The translations under genes were made by a program, and so were the position numbers. A stretch of DNA of 64,000 nt, taken from assembly GCA_947503285.1 (NCBI GenBank), contig CANNDD010000004.1, positions 434,001-498,000 of the forward strand, written 5' to 3'. The stretch comes from an uncultured Croceitalea sp. (GTDB lineage Bacteria > Bacteroidota > Bacteroidia > Flavobacteriales > Flavobacteriaceae). This document shows, one piece after another, positions 41,755-50,441 of this stretch. The stretch's first letter is position 1. Each line of letters starts with the position of its first letter. Below the pieces are notes generated by a model that was given only the letters and a program-made list of their open reading frames with translations, made no database searches and had not been told where the DNA came from.

Positions 41755-42683
41755 TTCGGGTCTTCTGTCTGGTTTTGTTCTTCTTTGAAATATTCAATTT
41801 CCCGAGTTATATATGAATTATCCGGGGTGATGATTTTTTTGACCCAATTTTTATACGGGCTGTCGTCAAATTGAAAAATATAGTTTTTGGTTGATTTTGC
41901 ATTTCCGATAGTAAAACGCACCTCGTTCAAGATGCCTTCTTTATCATATTCGTACGTTCTTTTCTCGGCTGGTACGAACTCATTTTCGGCCGTATCAAAT
42001 TTAAAAAACTGTTCGTGCTGTTTAAGTCCGTCTTCATCCATCGTTGTTTCAACGGCTTCATTGGGTTCGCCATCAACGAATTCCTTTCGCAATTGAATCT
42101 TTAATACATCACCATTCTTTAGCTTTTTTGTAGACCACCGTTCTGAACTTTGTATAACCCCGTTCTCATAAATACGTTCGGTAAGCTCGTCTTTGTATTG
42201 TGAATATTCGATGCTAACTTCATCTACCGCATCCTCATGTGATACAATGATTTTTTCAAGCTGGCCATCACTATTGTAATAATATTCTTGTTGCTCAAAA
42301 AATTCTTTATCAAAAGAGACTACCAATTCTTTGATATATTTCGTTTTGGTGGTATCGATTTTATAAAAATTCACCATGGACGTAGCTTCGTCAAGAATAG
42401 TTGACTTATAGCTCTCCATACGCTTTTCCACCAGCTCTTCATTTTGGTATTTGTAGACCGTAATATCTTTATCTTCCTCATTGTATTGGGTAGTTGATTT
42501 TATGAGGAAACCTGCCTCATTGAACTCGAATATTTCTTTTCCGTAATTGGTGATGACCGTACATGATTTGACCGGACCATTTAATTCGAAATCCAAAACC
42601 TTGAATACCCGGGGTTCTTGTGCCATTATCGACAGTAAACCAACTAAAAGGCAGAAAACTAGGGCGATGTATTTTTTTAGCAT
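41751..42683 (-). CDS. Exported protein with YD-like repeats, unknown function
   Basis: The 310-aa product has a signal peptide (MLKKYIALVFCLLVGLLSIMAQ). The mature part is acidic and built of repeated short hairpin units such as NEAGFLIKSTTQYN, YYNSDGQLEKIIVSHED and YDKEGILNEVRFT, the pattern of RHS/YD-like or YwqK-like beta-repeat proteins. There is no enzyme motif. A periplasmic or surface location is likely. It is monocistronic, between the hydrolase gene (convergent, stop codons overlapping) and the hydroxyproline operon upstream. Confidence 0.72.
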   Translation of the reverse strand: MLKKYIALVFCLLVGLLSIMAQEPRVFKVLDFELNGPVKSCTVITNYGKEIFEFNEAGFLIKSTTQYNEEDKDITVYKYQNEELVEKRMESYKSTILDEATSMVNFYKIDTTKTKYIKELVVSFDKEFFEQQEYYYNSDGQLEKIIVSHEDAVDEVSIEYSQYKDELTERIYENGVIQSSERWSTKKLKNGDVLKIQLRKEFVDGEPNEAVETTMDEDGLKQHEQFFKFDTAENEFVPAEKRTYEYDKEGILNEVRFTIGNAKSTKNYIFQFDDSPYKNWVKKIITPDNSYITREIEYFKEEQNQTEDPN

Positions 42684-42762
42684 ACCGCAAAATTACGTCG
42701 TAATCACAGAATTGAAAAACAAATGGGGTATCAAACAACGAAAAAGAAGTAACTATTGCTAA

Positions 42763-44013
42763 TTAGAACCTGCGTTCGGGGGCAAAAGCATTGATATTCA
42801 TCGTAAGGGGCCTGTTCATGATAAGCTGACTTGTCAATTTACCCGTTACGGGGCCTAAGCTCCAGCCCATCATAGCATGGCCGGTCGCAATGACTAGGTT
42901 ATTATAAGCTGCCGTTCTACCAATATAAGGAAGCCCATCAGGTGTGACGGGTCGTAGGCCACATTTTGCATGGTCTTTGGCCTCCCTTGAAATTTTAAGG
43001 GCCCCATAAAACCGCTCTGCTCCTTTCGCGATTGCTTCGACCCGATTTTTTCTGATATTATCATTGATTCCTGAAAACTCCATCGTGCCGGCGAAGCGGG
43101 TATATCCAAGCATGGGGGTAACCGCCATTTTGGCTTCCATTAAAATTGCAGGCATGCTGATACCCGTAGCTTCTTCAACGTTTATTCGGTAACCCTTTCC
43201 TGCTTGTAATGGTAGCTTAATACCGAGCTTTTTTGACAGGTTGGCCGACCAAGACCCTGCGGCCAAAACAAACTCATCAGCAGCATAGGACGTTGTTTTG
43301 GTGACCAGTTCAGTTAAAGAATTGTTTTTGAATTTGGCCGAAAGCACTTCTTCGTTTTGAGTTATTTCCACTCCTTTATTAATAAGAAATTCTTTCATTC
43401 TTTTCATAAAATCGGAAGGTGTACTGTGCCCGTCAGATTCATAATGAATTGCTCCCTTAGCATTTATATTAACATTCGGCTCTAAACGCGAAAGACCCAT
43501 TTTGTCCAATTCCCGTACTTCCAACCCAAGAAATTTTGCCTTTTCGGCAACTTCCAATTCATAATCCCGCTCTTTATTTGTTTGATATAACATCAACAGT
43601 CCTTTTCGTTCTAAATGAAAAGGACCCAAATCACCAGACTCCTTAATATCCATGAAAAGTTCCCTGCTCAGAACATTAACCTCTTTGATGATCGGAATGG
43701 CCTTTTCAACCTTTGTCTTGGTCGCAGATTTTTTAAAATACCATGCCCATTTTAGAAAGTCAATATCAAAACGGGGTTTGATGTAAAAAGGACTTGAAGT
43801 ATCGAACATATACCGTAAACCGGTAGAGATCATTCCCGGAGCCGCCATGGGTATGATATGACTTGGGGTCAAATATCCGGCATTCACATAGGAAGCCCCT
43901 GAGTCCATCGAAGATTTATCGATTACAACGACTTGGCATCCTTCTTTGAACAAATAATAAGCTGAACAAAGCCCGACAATACCGCCACCTATTATAATTA
44001 CTTTTTTGGCCAT
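42763..44013 (-). CDS. FAD-dependent D-amino acid dehydrogenase (D-hydroxyproline dehydrogenase candidate)
   Basis: The 416-aa DadA-type flavoprotein has the N-terminal FAD site VIIGGGIVGLCSAYYLFKEG (5-24), a DAO-fold body (FVLAAGSWSANLSKKLG near 250) and the C-terminal LRPVTPDGLPYIGRTAAYNNLVIATGHAMMGWSL. In hydroxyproline catabolism this enzyme oxidises cis-4-hydroxy-D-proline to the pyrroline carboxylate. The assignment rests on its position as the last gene of a tight operon with the epimerase, semialdehyde dehydrogenase and deaminase (gap of 4 bases to the epimerase gene). D-amino acid dehydrogenase with another substrate is the alternative. Confidence 0.88.
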   Translation of the reverse strand: MAKKVIIIGGGIVGLCSAYYLFKEGCQVVVIDKSSMDSGASYVNAGYLTPSHIIPMAAPGMISTGLRYMFDTSSPFYIKPRFDIDFLKWAWYFKKSATKTKVEKAIPIIKEVNVLSRELFMDIKESGDLGPFHLERKGLLMLYQTNKERDYELEVAEKAKFLGLEVRELDKMGLSRLEPNVNINAKGAIHYESDGHSTPSDFMKRMKEFLINKGVEITQNEEVLSAKFKNNSLTELVTKTTSYAADEFVLAAGSWSANLSKKLGIKLPLQAGKGYRINVEEATGISMPAILMEAKMAVTPMLGYTRFAGTMEFSGINDNIRKNRVEAIAKGAERFYGALKISREAKDHAKCGLRPVTPDGLPYIGRTAAYNNLVIATGHAMMGWSLGPVTGKLTSQLIMNRPLTMNINAFAPERRF

Positions 44014-44017
44014 GCTG

Positions 44018-45028
44018 CTACACTACTTGAAATCCATGGGCATAGGGATCATCGTCTATATCAATGGTTATGGTGTTTCGACCGTAGACTTTGGCCCACC
44101 CCTTGACACTCGGTATAATCGCTTGCTTCCCATCTAAATCCACTTCAGCTTCTACCCGACCTATGAAAGTCGAACCGATATAGCTTTCGTGAACGTAGTC
44201 TTCCCCCAGTCGTAATTCGCCTTTTGCATAGAGCTGGGCCAGTCGCGCTGATGTTCCCGTTCCACAGGGAGAGCGATCTATGGCCTTATCACCATAAAAG
44301 ACCGCATTACGACCTGAGGATTTACCATCTAAAGGTCTTCCTGTCCACAGTAAATGTGAGACATCACGTATGCTATCATTTTCTGGGTGTATAAAGCTAT
44401 TGGGATACTTTTCATTAATTCGTTTTCTCAATTCCCTTGACAGTTGAATCAATTTTGTGGCTGAAAAATTATGCATCCCCGAAAAATTCTTCTGCGGATC
44501 AATAATGGCATAAAAATTACCCCCGTAAGCCACATCGAAAACCAATTCACCTAGTTCAGGACACTTGACACTAAGTTCCGTTTCGGCCAAATAACTCTTG
44601 ACATTGATCAATTTTACCCATTCTACTTTTTCCTTAGGTTGCGCATATTCAATCTCAACCAATCCCGCAGGGGTTTCCAAACGTACACGCCCCTTTATTT
44701 TCGGATGAATCAATCCGTTCTCGATGCCTATGGTTATCGTACCTATGGTTCCGTGCCCGCACATGGGCAAACATCCACTAGTTTCTATGAACAACACCCC
44801 AATATCATTGGCAGGATTACTTGGTGGATATAAAATGCTGCCGCTCATCATATCATGCCCCCGAGGCTCAAACATCAAGCCCGTGCGGATCCAGTCATAC
44901 TCCTTAAGAAAATGTAATCGTTTCTCATCCATAGAACTTCCTTTTAACGGAGGTCCTCCTGAAACTACCAAACGTACTGGATTACCGCAGGTATGGCCAT
45001 CTATACATTCAAATGTTGGTACGGCCAT
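44018..45028 (-). CDS. 4-Hydroxyproline 2-epimerase (proline racemase family)
   Basis: The 336-aa product starts at the ATG at 45028 (MAVPTFECIDGHTCGNPVR); the reading frame extends 70 codons upstream but that overlaps the preceding gene. Two catalytic cysteines are present: Cys90 in MCGHGTIG and Cys255 in SPCGTGTSARLA. Having Cys at both sites marks racemase/epimerase activity rather than the Thr-bearing dehydratase branch. With the neighbouring DadA-like, DapA-like and aldehyde dehydrogenase genes it should invert trans-4-hydroxy-L-proline to the cis-D form, the first step of the pathway. Two bases separate it from the aldehyde dehydrogenase stop. Confidence 0.93.
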   Translation of the reverse strand: MAVPTFECIDGHTCGNPVRLVVSGGPPLKGSSMDEKRLHFLKEYDWIRTGLMFEPRGHDMMSGSILYPPSNPANDIGVLFIETSGCLPMCGHGTIGTITIGIENGLIHPKIKGRVRLETPAGLVEIEYAQPKEKVEWVKLINVKSYLAETELSVKCPELGELVFDVAYGGNFYAIIDPQKNFSGMHNFSATKLIQLSRELRKRINEKYPNSFIHPENDSIRDVSHLLWTGRPLDGKSSGRNAVFYGDKAIDRSPCGTGTSARLAQLYAKGELRLGEDYVHESYIGSTFIGRVEAEVDLDGKQAIIPSVKGWAKVYGRNTITIDIDDDPYAHGFQVV

Positions 45029-45030
45029 TT

Positions 45031-46614
45031 TTATACTTTTGATTTTGTCATCTCCCCATTTACCAACCTTGCAATTTGTAATGGGTTTTCGTCTTTTAAA
45101 GCATCGGGCAATAACCCATTTGGCCAGTTCTGAAAGCTGATAGGCCTTACCCAACGATCTATGGAATGTATGCCAACAGCTGTAAATCGACTGTCGGTTG
45201 AGGCCGGATAGGGTCCTCCATGCTGCATTGAGGGGCAAACCTCCACCCCGGTGGGAACACCGTTGAAAATCAATCGTCCAACCTTCTCTTGTAAAATATC
45301 CACAAGCGACCGATAATCTGCAATCTCATTATTTTCAGAAATGATTGTTCCCGTTAACTGACCATCAATGCAATCCACTGCTTTTTCAAGCTCTTCTTTG
45401 TTTTTACAATTGACAATCATTGAAAAAGGGCCAAACACTTCTTCATGTAGTTCATTGTTCGCCATAAAATCTGCACCTGAAACCATGACGACTGCTTGAT
45501 CGGCAAAGTTAGGTTGTACCTTACCTTTATAATTCGCTGCAACTTTTAATCCATCTTGCCCAAACATCTTGTCCTTACTTGATGCATATCGTTCTTTAAT
45601 GGACGGATTCAACATACAGGATGGTTCGATTTTTAAAATTTCTTGGGAAAGGACTTCTTTGAAATGTTGCAGTCCTTCACTTTCAATTACAAACAACAAA
45701 CCCGGATTGGTACAGAACTGACCCGTACCCAAAGTAATTGAAGATGCATAGGTTTTTGCCCAACCCACACCCTTGGTTTTCAAGGCATCTGGAAGTAACA
45801 CCACGGGATTAACACTACCCATTTCTGCAAAAACCGGTATCGGAATATCACGTTGCGAAGCCATATCAAACAATGCCCTTCCACCAGTAATGCTACCCGT
45901 AAAACCAACTGCCTTGGCCAATGGATGTTTTACCAACTGAATGCCCACTTCAATACCACTGCTGTTCAAATTGGAGAACACCCCCTCAGCGATATTTAGT
46001 TTTTTTGCCGCAGTAAGTATGGCTTGGGCAACAAGTTCTCCCGTACCTGCGTGCATAGGGTGGCTTTTTACCACTACTGGGCAGCCAGCGGCCAATGCAC
46101 TTGCGGTATCCCCACCTGCTGTGGAATAGGCCAAAGGAAAATTACTTGCCCCAAAAACCACGACAGGGCCCAATGGAACCATCATCTTACGTAAATCTGG
46201 TTTGGGCACCGGTCTTCTTTCAGGTAGTGCCGTATCAATGCTCGCTTTCACCCATGAACCATCATCGATCAGGGTTGCAAAAGAACGTAATTGCCCCACG
46301 GTTCTACCTCGTTCTCCCTTTGCCCTTCCTTCTGGCAAACCAGTTTCCAAACAATAGGTAGTAATCAATTCATCACCAAGGGCTTCAATCTCGTCTGCAA
46401 TTGAATTTAAGAATGTAGCCCGTTCTTTTCCTGTAGTCTTTTGATACTGATGGTACGCTTCGGTCGCTAGCTTAAGGGCTTCATCCACCTCGTTATCGGT
46501 AGCCTCATGAAATAATGGGGCATTAGGGCTATTTAATAGGGGGTTAAAAGTCTTAAACGTTTTTGTTCCGGATGCTGATGGTTGCCCCCCAACATAATTT
46601 TTTCCTGTAATCAT
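45031..46614 (-). CDS. Aldehyde dehydrogenase (2-oxoglutarate semialdehyde dehydrogenase candidate)
   Basis: The 527-aa product belongs to the NAD(P)-dependent ALDH superfamily. It shows VVVFGASNFPLAYSTAGGDTASALAAGCPVVVK (cofactor fold), the catalytic Glu in FAEMGSVNPVVLLP near 256 and catalytic Cys in TLGTGQFCTNPGL near 295. This sequence type is the 2,5-dioxovalerate (alpha-ketoglutarate semialdehyde) dehydrogenase branch, the final step that delivers 2-oxoglutarate from hydroxyproline or pentoses. It is in the operon between the deaminase (3-base gap) and the epimerase. Confidence 0.92.
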   Translation of the reverse strand: MITGKNYVGGQPSASGTKTFKTFNPLLNSPNAPLFHEATDNEVDEALKLATEAYHQYQKTTGKERATFLNSIADEIEALGDELITTYCLETGLPEGRAKGERGRTVGQLRSFATLIDDGSWVKASIDTALPERRPVPKPDLRKMMVPLGPVVVFGASNFPLAYSTAGGDTASALAAGCPVVVKSHPMHAGTGELVAQAILTAAKKLNIAEGVFSNLNSSGIEVGIQLVKHPLAKAVGFTGSITGGRALFDMASQRDIPIPVFAEMGSVNPVVLLPDALKTKGVGWAKTYASSITLGTGQFCTNPGLLFVIESEGLQHFKEVLSQEILKIEPSCMLNPSIKERYASSKDKMFGQDGLKVAANYKGKVQPNFADQAVVMVSGADFMANNELHEEVFGPFSMIVNCKNKEELEKAVDCIDGQLTGTIISENNEIADYRSLVDILQEKVGRLIFNGVPTGVEVCPSMQHGGPYPASTDSRFTAVGIHSIDRWVRPISFQNWPNGLLPDALKDENPLQIARLVNGEMTKSKV

Positions 46615-46617
46615 AGC

Positions 46618-47535
46618 CTAAAGTGATTTATAATCAGGTAAGGTCGGCCTTTCTGCCATTCCTTCTTGAATAATTTTTAAAACGCGTTCTCGTTCAGCCC
46701 CATGTAATGGAAGTCGTGGTGCTCTAACCACTTCCGTTCCAATACCAGTAGCAACTTCAGCTAATTTAATATTTTGAACCAATTGCGGATTGATATCAAG
46801 CTCTAATAATGGCAAAAACCAGCGATAGATTTCTAAAGCTTCTTTTGTCTTATTGGCCTTCGCCAACTTATATATAGCACAGGTTTCTGCCGGAAACGCG
46901 CAGACCAGACCGGCAACCCACCCATCAGCACCCATTAAAATACTTTCTAGGCCAAGGGTATCAACCCCTGTAAGTACTTTTAATCTATCTCCAAATCTTT
47001 TCTTTATCCTGGTAATATTTGAAATATCCCTGGTAGATTCCTTAACCGCCTGAATATTGTCGCATTCCAAAAGCGCTTCAAACATGTCTAAGGTAACTTC
47101 AATACCATAATCCACAGGATTGTTGTAGACCATAATAGGCAATTTTGTGCTTTTGGCAACTGCCTTAAAATAAACGACGGTTTCGTAATCATTGGCCTTA
47201 TATCTCATTGGAGGTAACATCATCAAGCCCTTTGCCCCGCATTTTTCAGCCACTTTTGCAGCTTCAATAGCTCCTTTAGTGGTTTGTTCAGCGATATTTA
47301 TAATGACGGGGACTTTATCATCGACAATACGTACTGTTTCAATTATCAATGCTTTCTTTTCTTCATCTGACAATGTACTTGCCTCACCAAGGGTTCCGCC
47401 AAGAATTATCCCAGCAACACCTGCATCCAATTGTGCTTTAATATTTACCTCAAACATTTTAAAATCCAACTCATCATTCGGAGTAAATTTTGTAGTAACC
47501 GCAGGCATAACACCTTGCCAAGCTAATGTTCCCAT
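46618..47535 (-). CDS. DapA-family lyase/deaminase (1-pyrroline-4-hydroxy-2-carboxylate deaminase candidate)
   Basis: The 305-aa TIM-barrel enzyme of the dihydrodipicolinate synthase family has GGTLGEASTLSDEEK (residues 43-57), the conserved Tyr in IMVYNNPVDYG near 138 and the Schiff-base Lys in IQAVKESTRDI near 167. In the hydroxyproline pathway a DapA-like enzyme deaminates 1-pyrroline-4-hydroxy-2-carboxylate to 2-oxoglutarate semialdehyde. Gene context selects this role over true DapA or other aldolases. It is the first gene of the operon, divergent from the AraC regulator. Confidence 0.88.
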   Translation of the reverse strand: MGTLAWQGVMPAVTTKFTPNDELDFKMFEVNIKAQLDAGVAGIILGGTLGEASTLSDEEKKALIIETVRIVDDKVPVIINIAEQTTKGAIEAAKVAEKCGAKGLMMLPPMRYKANDYETVVYFKAVAKSTKLPIMVYNNPVDYGIEVTLDMFEALLECDNIQAVKESTRDISNITRIKKRFGDRLKVLTGVDTLGLESILMGADGWVAGLVCAFPAETCAIYKLAKANKTKEALEIYRWFLPLLELDINPQLVQNIKLAEVATGIGTEVVRAPRLPLHGAERERVLKIIQEGMAERPTLPDYKSL

Positions 47536-47661
47536 ATTTTTTCAATTTTTATAAAAATACTGCTAGTAAATATTTTCCATTTTTCTTTTTTTATCCATTT
47601 TTGGTATTATATTACCTTGTTTTTTAAGATATATCATACCACTGGGTTAATTTTTGGAAAA
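47536..47661. promoter_or_regulatory. Divergent promoter region of the hydroxyproline operon and its AraC regulator
   Basis: An AT-rich 126-bp gap separates the two divergent starts. It contains the imperfect inverted repeat GGTATTATATTACC at 47603-47616, a candidate regulator site. No operator was proven. Confidence 0.45.
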
Positions 47662-48510
47662 ATGAAAATCTATCCGTTTAAAATTCCTAAGAAGCCGCAA
47701 GAGAATATTGTGGTACAAGAAGACCACGATCTAAGTTTTTTTGACAAACTACATCAACATGAAGAAATTCAAATAAGCCATATTTTAGAGGGAAGGGGAA
47801 AGTTGGTCGTGGGCAACAAGGTACATCGATTTGAACCTGGTGACACCTTTGCTATTGGCAGCAATATTCCCCATCTTTTCAAAAGCCGGGTAAGTAATGC
47901 TAAATCAAGAATGCTATCATTGTTTTTCTTACCCAATGCATTTGGGGAAAACTTTTTTGACTTACCCGAAATGAAACAAGTAGCGCCTTTTTTTGACAAA
48001 ATCAATTTTGGAATCTCTTTAAAATCAGCTAATAGTGCTATTTATGAAAAGTTCAAAATGATAAAAAGCCTTAATAAATATGAGCTTTTCTTAAGACTAC
48101 TTGATGTTTTAGAATCTTTTTCGGCAACAGATAGCTTACCGCTAAGCAATTACCCCTACCAAAAAAATTTATCAAACGATCATGGAAAGCGGTTACAGTT
48201 GATTTTTGACCATGTTATGAAAAATTTTCAAGATGAAATCAAGCTGAAAACCATTGCCGACCTGATTCATATGAGTCCGAATGCATTTTGTAGGTTTTTT
48301 AAACAACGTAGTAACAAATCGTTTTTCACCTTTGTCATTGAGGTTAGAATTGAACATGCTTGCCAGCTGTTACTCGAAAAAAAAGAAATGTCAAAAGCCG
48401 AGATAGCTTTATTGTCAGGTTTTAATACCATTTCAAACTTTAATAAACACTTTAAATCAGTTAAGGGGATAAGCCCTTCTAAATATCAAGAAAGAATGTC
48501 ATTAAATTAA
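47662..48510 (+). CDS. AraC-family transcriptional regulator
   Basis: The 282-aa product starts at the ATG at 47662, preceded by GGAAAA; a further 15-codon upstream extension is possible. The N-terminal half is a cupin-like sensor (LHQHEEIQISHILEGRGKLVVGN, HRFEPGDTFAIGSNIPH), and the last ~100 residues are the two helix-turn-helix AraC domain (IADLIHMSPNAFCRFFKQRSN, AEIALLSGFNTISNFNKHFKSVKGISPSKYQ). Its divergent placement beside the catabolic operon makes it the probable hydroxyproline-responsive activator. The inducer is inferred. Confidence 0.92.
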   Translation: MKIYPFKIPKKPQENIVVQEDHDLSFFDKLHQHEEIQISHILEGRGKLVVGNKVHRFEPGDTFAIGSNIPHLFKSRVSNAKSRMLSLFFLPNAFGENFFDLPEMKQVAPFFDKINFGISLKSANSAIYEKFKMIKSLNKYELFLRLLDVLESFSATDSLPLSNYPYQKNLSNDHGKRLQLIFDHVMKNFQDEIKLKTIADLIHMSPNAFCRFFKQRSNKSFFTFVIEVRIEHACQLLLEKKEMSKAEIALLSGFNTISNFNKHFKSVKGISPSKYQERMSLN

Positions 48511-48565
48511 TATTTCAAGCTGCCATCATCTTTCCGTATTTTTGAAACATAAGAACTTAAGTATC

Positions 48566-50134
48566 ATGAAAAAGTTATTGCTATTAGGTTTTGGATTTGT
48601 ACTAGCTTGTAATTCATCGCAAAAGACAGTGGTGGATAAGGCCGAGGATACCAAAGCACAAGATTGGTCAAAAATATATGCCCAAACCATTACCGAAGAA
48701 GAACTAAAAGAACATCTTTTCATTTACGCTTCAGATGATTTTGAAGGTAGGGAAACAGGAAAACCCGGTCAAAAGAAAGCAGTAGCATATCTTAAGAATG
48801 CATATGAGACCATGGGCATTCCAGCAGCCCAAGGCGACAATGAATACTTTCAAAAAGTACCGTTGGAAATAGGAAAAGTACCGGAAGGTGGGATAAAAAT
48901 CAATAATAAGCCGTTCGGGGTAGGTAAGGATATTTTGACATTTTCAACAGCTTCAGGAAATTTTAGCGAAATCATATATGCTGGATATGGAATTGAAGAT
49001 GGGAAATATAACGACTTTGCCAACCTTGATGTTACCGACAAGCTCGTTTTGATAAAGTCAGGGGAACCGCGAACTGAAGATGGTAACTACGTCATCTCGG
49101 GAACAAGCGAAAAATCCGTGTGGGGCAATATGTCCGAAGCCTTGGGGAAAAAATCTGAACTTGCCTACGCTAAAGGAGCCAAAGGCGTTTTGTACTTCGA
49201 CACCGAAAATTTCGCCCGGTATAAGCGCTATTTTGATTTTATGAAAACAAATGACAGCGGAAGGATGCAGTTGAAAGCGGAAAGCAGTGACAATTTTACG
49301 GTGCTTTTGAATGAGGCCGCAGCCACCACAATCTTAAAGAATATTTCAGAAGACCACGAGCCTAAAAGCATCGATATGCCCATAAGCCTTGACATTGAAA
49401 GCAAGAATAGTCAAATTGATTCAGAAAATGTAGCGGCAATCATAAAGGGGTCTAAGAAACCTGAGGAGTATCTAATTATTTCTTCGCATCTAGATCATAT
49501 TGGAATTACAGCGGATAATCAAATCAATAATGGTGCTGATGACGATGGATCGGGTACTGTAGCGCTTTTAGAGATTGCAGAAGCGTTTCAGAAGGCAGTG
49601 AGTGAGGGCAATGGGCCTGAACGTTCCGTGGTGTTCTTGCATGTGACCGGTGAAGAGAAGGGACTTTTAGGTTCAAAATATTACACGGATTATGAGCCGA
49701 TCTTTCCGCTTAAGAACACGGTCGCCAATCTTAATATTGATATGATCGGCCGTATTGATCCGAAAAGAACAGGAGACAGAAACTATCTTTACTTAATAGG
49801 ATCTGATAAATTAAGTACTGAACTTCATGAGCTATCGGAAGAAGTGAACAAAAAATATACGAATATTGAATTCGATTATACCTATAACGATGAAAATGAC
49901 CCTAATCGTTTTTATTATAGAAGTGATCATTACAATTTTGCCAAAAACAATATTCCAATCATTTTCTACTTCAATGGTACCCACGATGATTACCACAAAC
50001 CTGGTGATACCCCAGATAAGATAAATTATGATTTACTCGCCAATAGGACGCGATTGGTTTTTCATACCGCTTGGGAGGTTGCCAATCGGGCCAATAGGGT
50101 TATTGTCGATAAGCCCGTAGCGACTTCAAAATAG
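48566..50134 (+). CDS. M28-family metallopeptidase, lipoprotein
   Basis: The 522-aa product is read from the ATG at 48566, which yields a clean lipoprotein signal (MKKLLLLGFGFVLACNSSQK). A PA-like insert domain lies in the first half (TSEKSVWGNMSEALGKKSELAYAKGAKGVLYF). The zinc peptidase core has SSHLDHIG, NNGADDDGSGTVAL, LHVTGEEKGLLGSKYY (catalytic Glu pair), IDMIGRIDP and the final His in HDDYHKPGDTPDKI. It should act as an extracytoplasmic aminopeptidase anchored to a membrane. Substrates are unknown. It is followed by a hairpin terminator. Confidence 0.93.
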   Translation: MKKLLLLGFGFVLACNSSQKTVVDKAEDTKAQDWSKIYAQTITEEELKEHLFIYASDDFEGRETGKPGQKKAVAYLKNAYETMGIPAAQGDNEYFQKVPLEIGKVPEGGIKINNKPFGVGKDILTFSTASGNFSEIIYAGYGIEDGKYNDFANLDVTDKLVLIKSGEPRTEDGNYVISGTSEKSVWGNMSEALGKKSELAYAKGAKGVLYFDTENFARYKRYFDFMKTNDSGRMQLKAESSDNFTVLLNEAAATTILKNISEDHEPKSIDMPISLDIESKNSQIDSENVAAIIKGSKKPEEYLIISSHLDHIGITADNQINNGADDDGSGTVALLEIAEAFQKAVSEGNGPERSVVFLHVTGEEKGLLGSKYYTDYEPIFPLKNTVANLNIDMIGRIDPKRTGDRNYLYLIGSDKLSTELHELSEEVNKKYTNIEFDYTYNDENDPNRFYYRSDHYNFAKNNIPIIFYFNGTHDDYHKPGDTPDKINYDLLANRTRLVFHTAWEVANRANRVIVDKPVATSK

Positions 50135-50176
50135 TCAGGTCTTCCCTACCCCATTTTTGAGGTATGGCTACCCTAT

Positions 50177-50209
50177 AAAAAAGCCCTAACAATCATGTTA
50201 GGGCTTTCT
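50177..50209. terminator. Bidirectional intrinsic terminator
   Basis: AAGCCCTAAC pairs with GTTAGGGCTT around a 6-nt loop. There is a run of six T on the minus strand and a shorter one on the plus strand. It serves the M28 gene and the convergent tRNA. Confidence 0.85.
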
Positions 50210-50222
50210 ACTTACTTTTTTG

Positions 50223-50297
50223 GGTGGAAGACCGGGTTCGAACCGGCGACCCTCGGTACCACAAACCGATGCTCTAACCAGCTGAGCTACAACCACC
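50223..50297 (-). tRNA. tRNA-His (GTG anticodon)
   Basis: A cloverleaf can be drawn: D-arm GCTC/GAGC, anticodon stem TCGGT/ACCGA with loop TTGTGGT (anticodon GTG), and T-arm GCCGG/CCGGT with loop TTCGAAC. The extra 5' G (G-1) opposite C73, the mark of tRNA-His, is present. The CCA end is not encoded. The acceptor stem shows T opposite T at positions 5-68 and 6-67. Confidence 0.95.
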
Positions 50298-50441
50298 ATT
50301 TAAAGCGGTTGCAAAGATAATTTTTTTTATATCATCATTCCAAATAAAAATGATATCAAATTTGATTTGCCCGCCGTAATAGCTATCTTTTCAGCACAAT
50401 AGTGCTATTTTGAATTCAACCTACACGTTTTACCCTACCGT

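Noticed and set aside
45029-45238. 70-codon N-terminal extension of the hydroxyproline epimerase
   Set aside because: It overlaps the aldehyde dehydrogenase coding end and precedes the conserved family start MAVPTFECIDGH.
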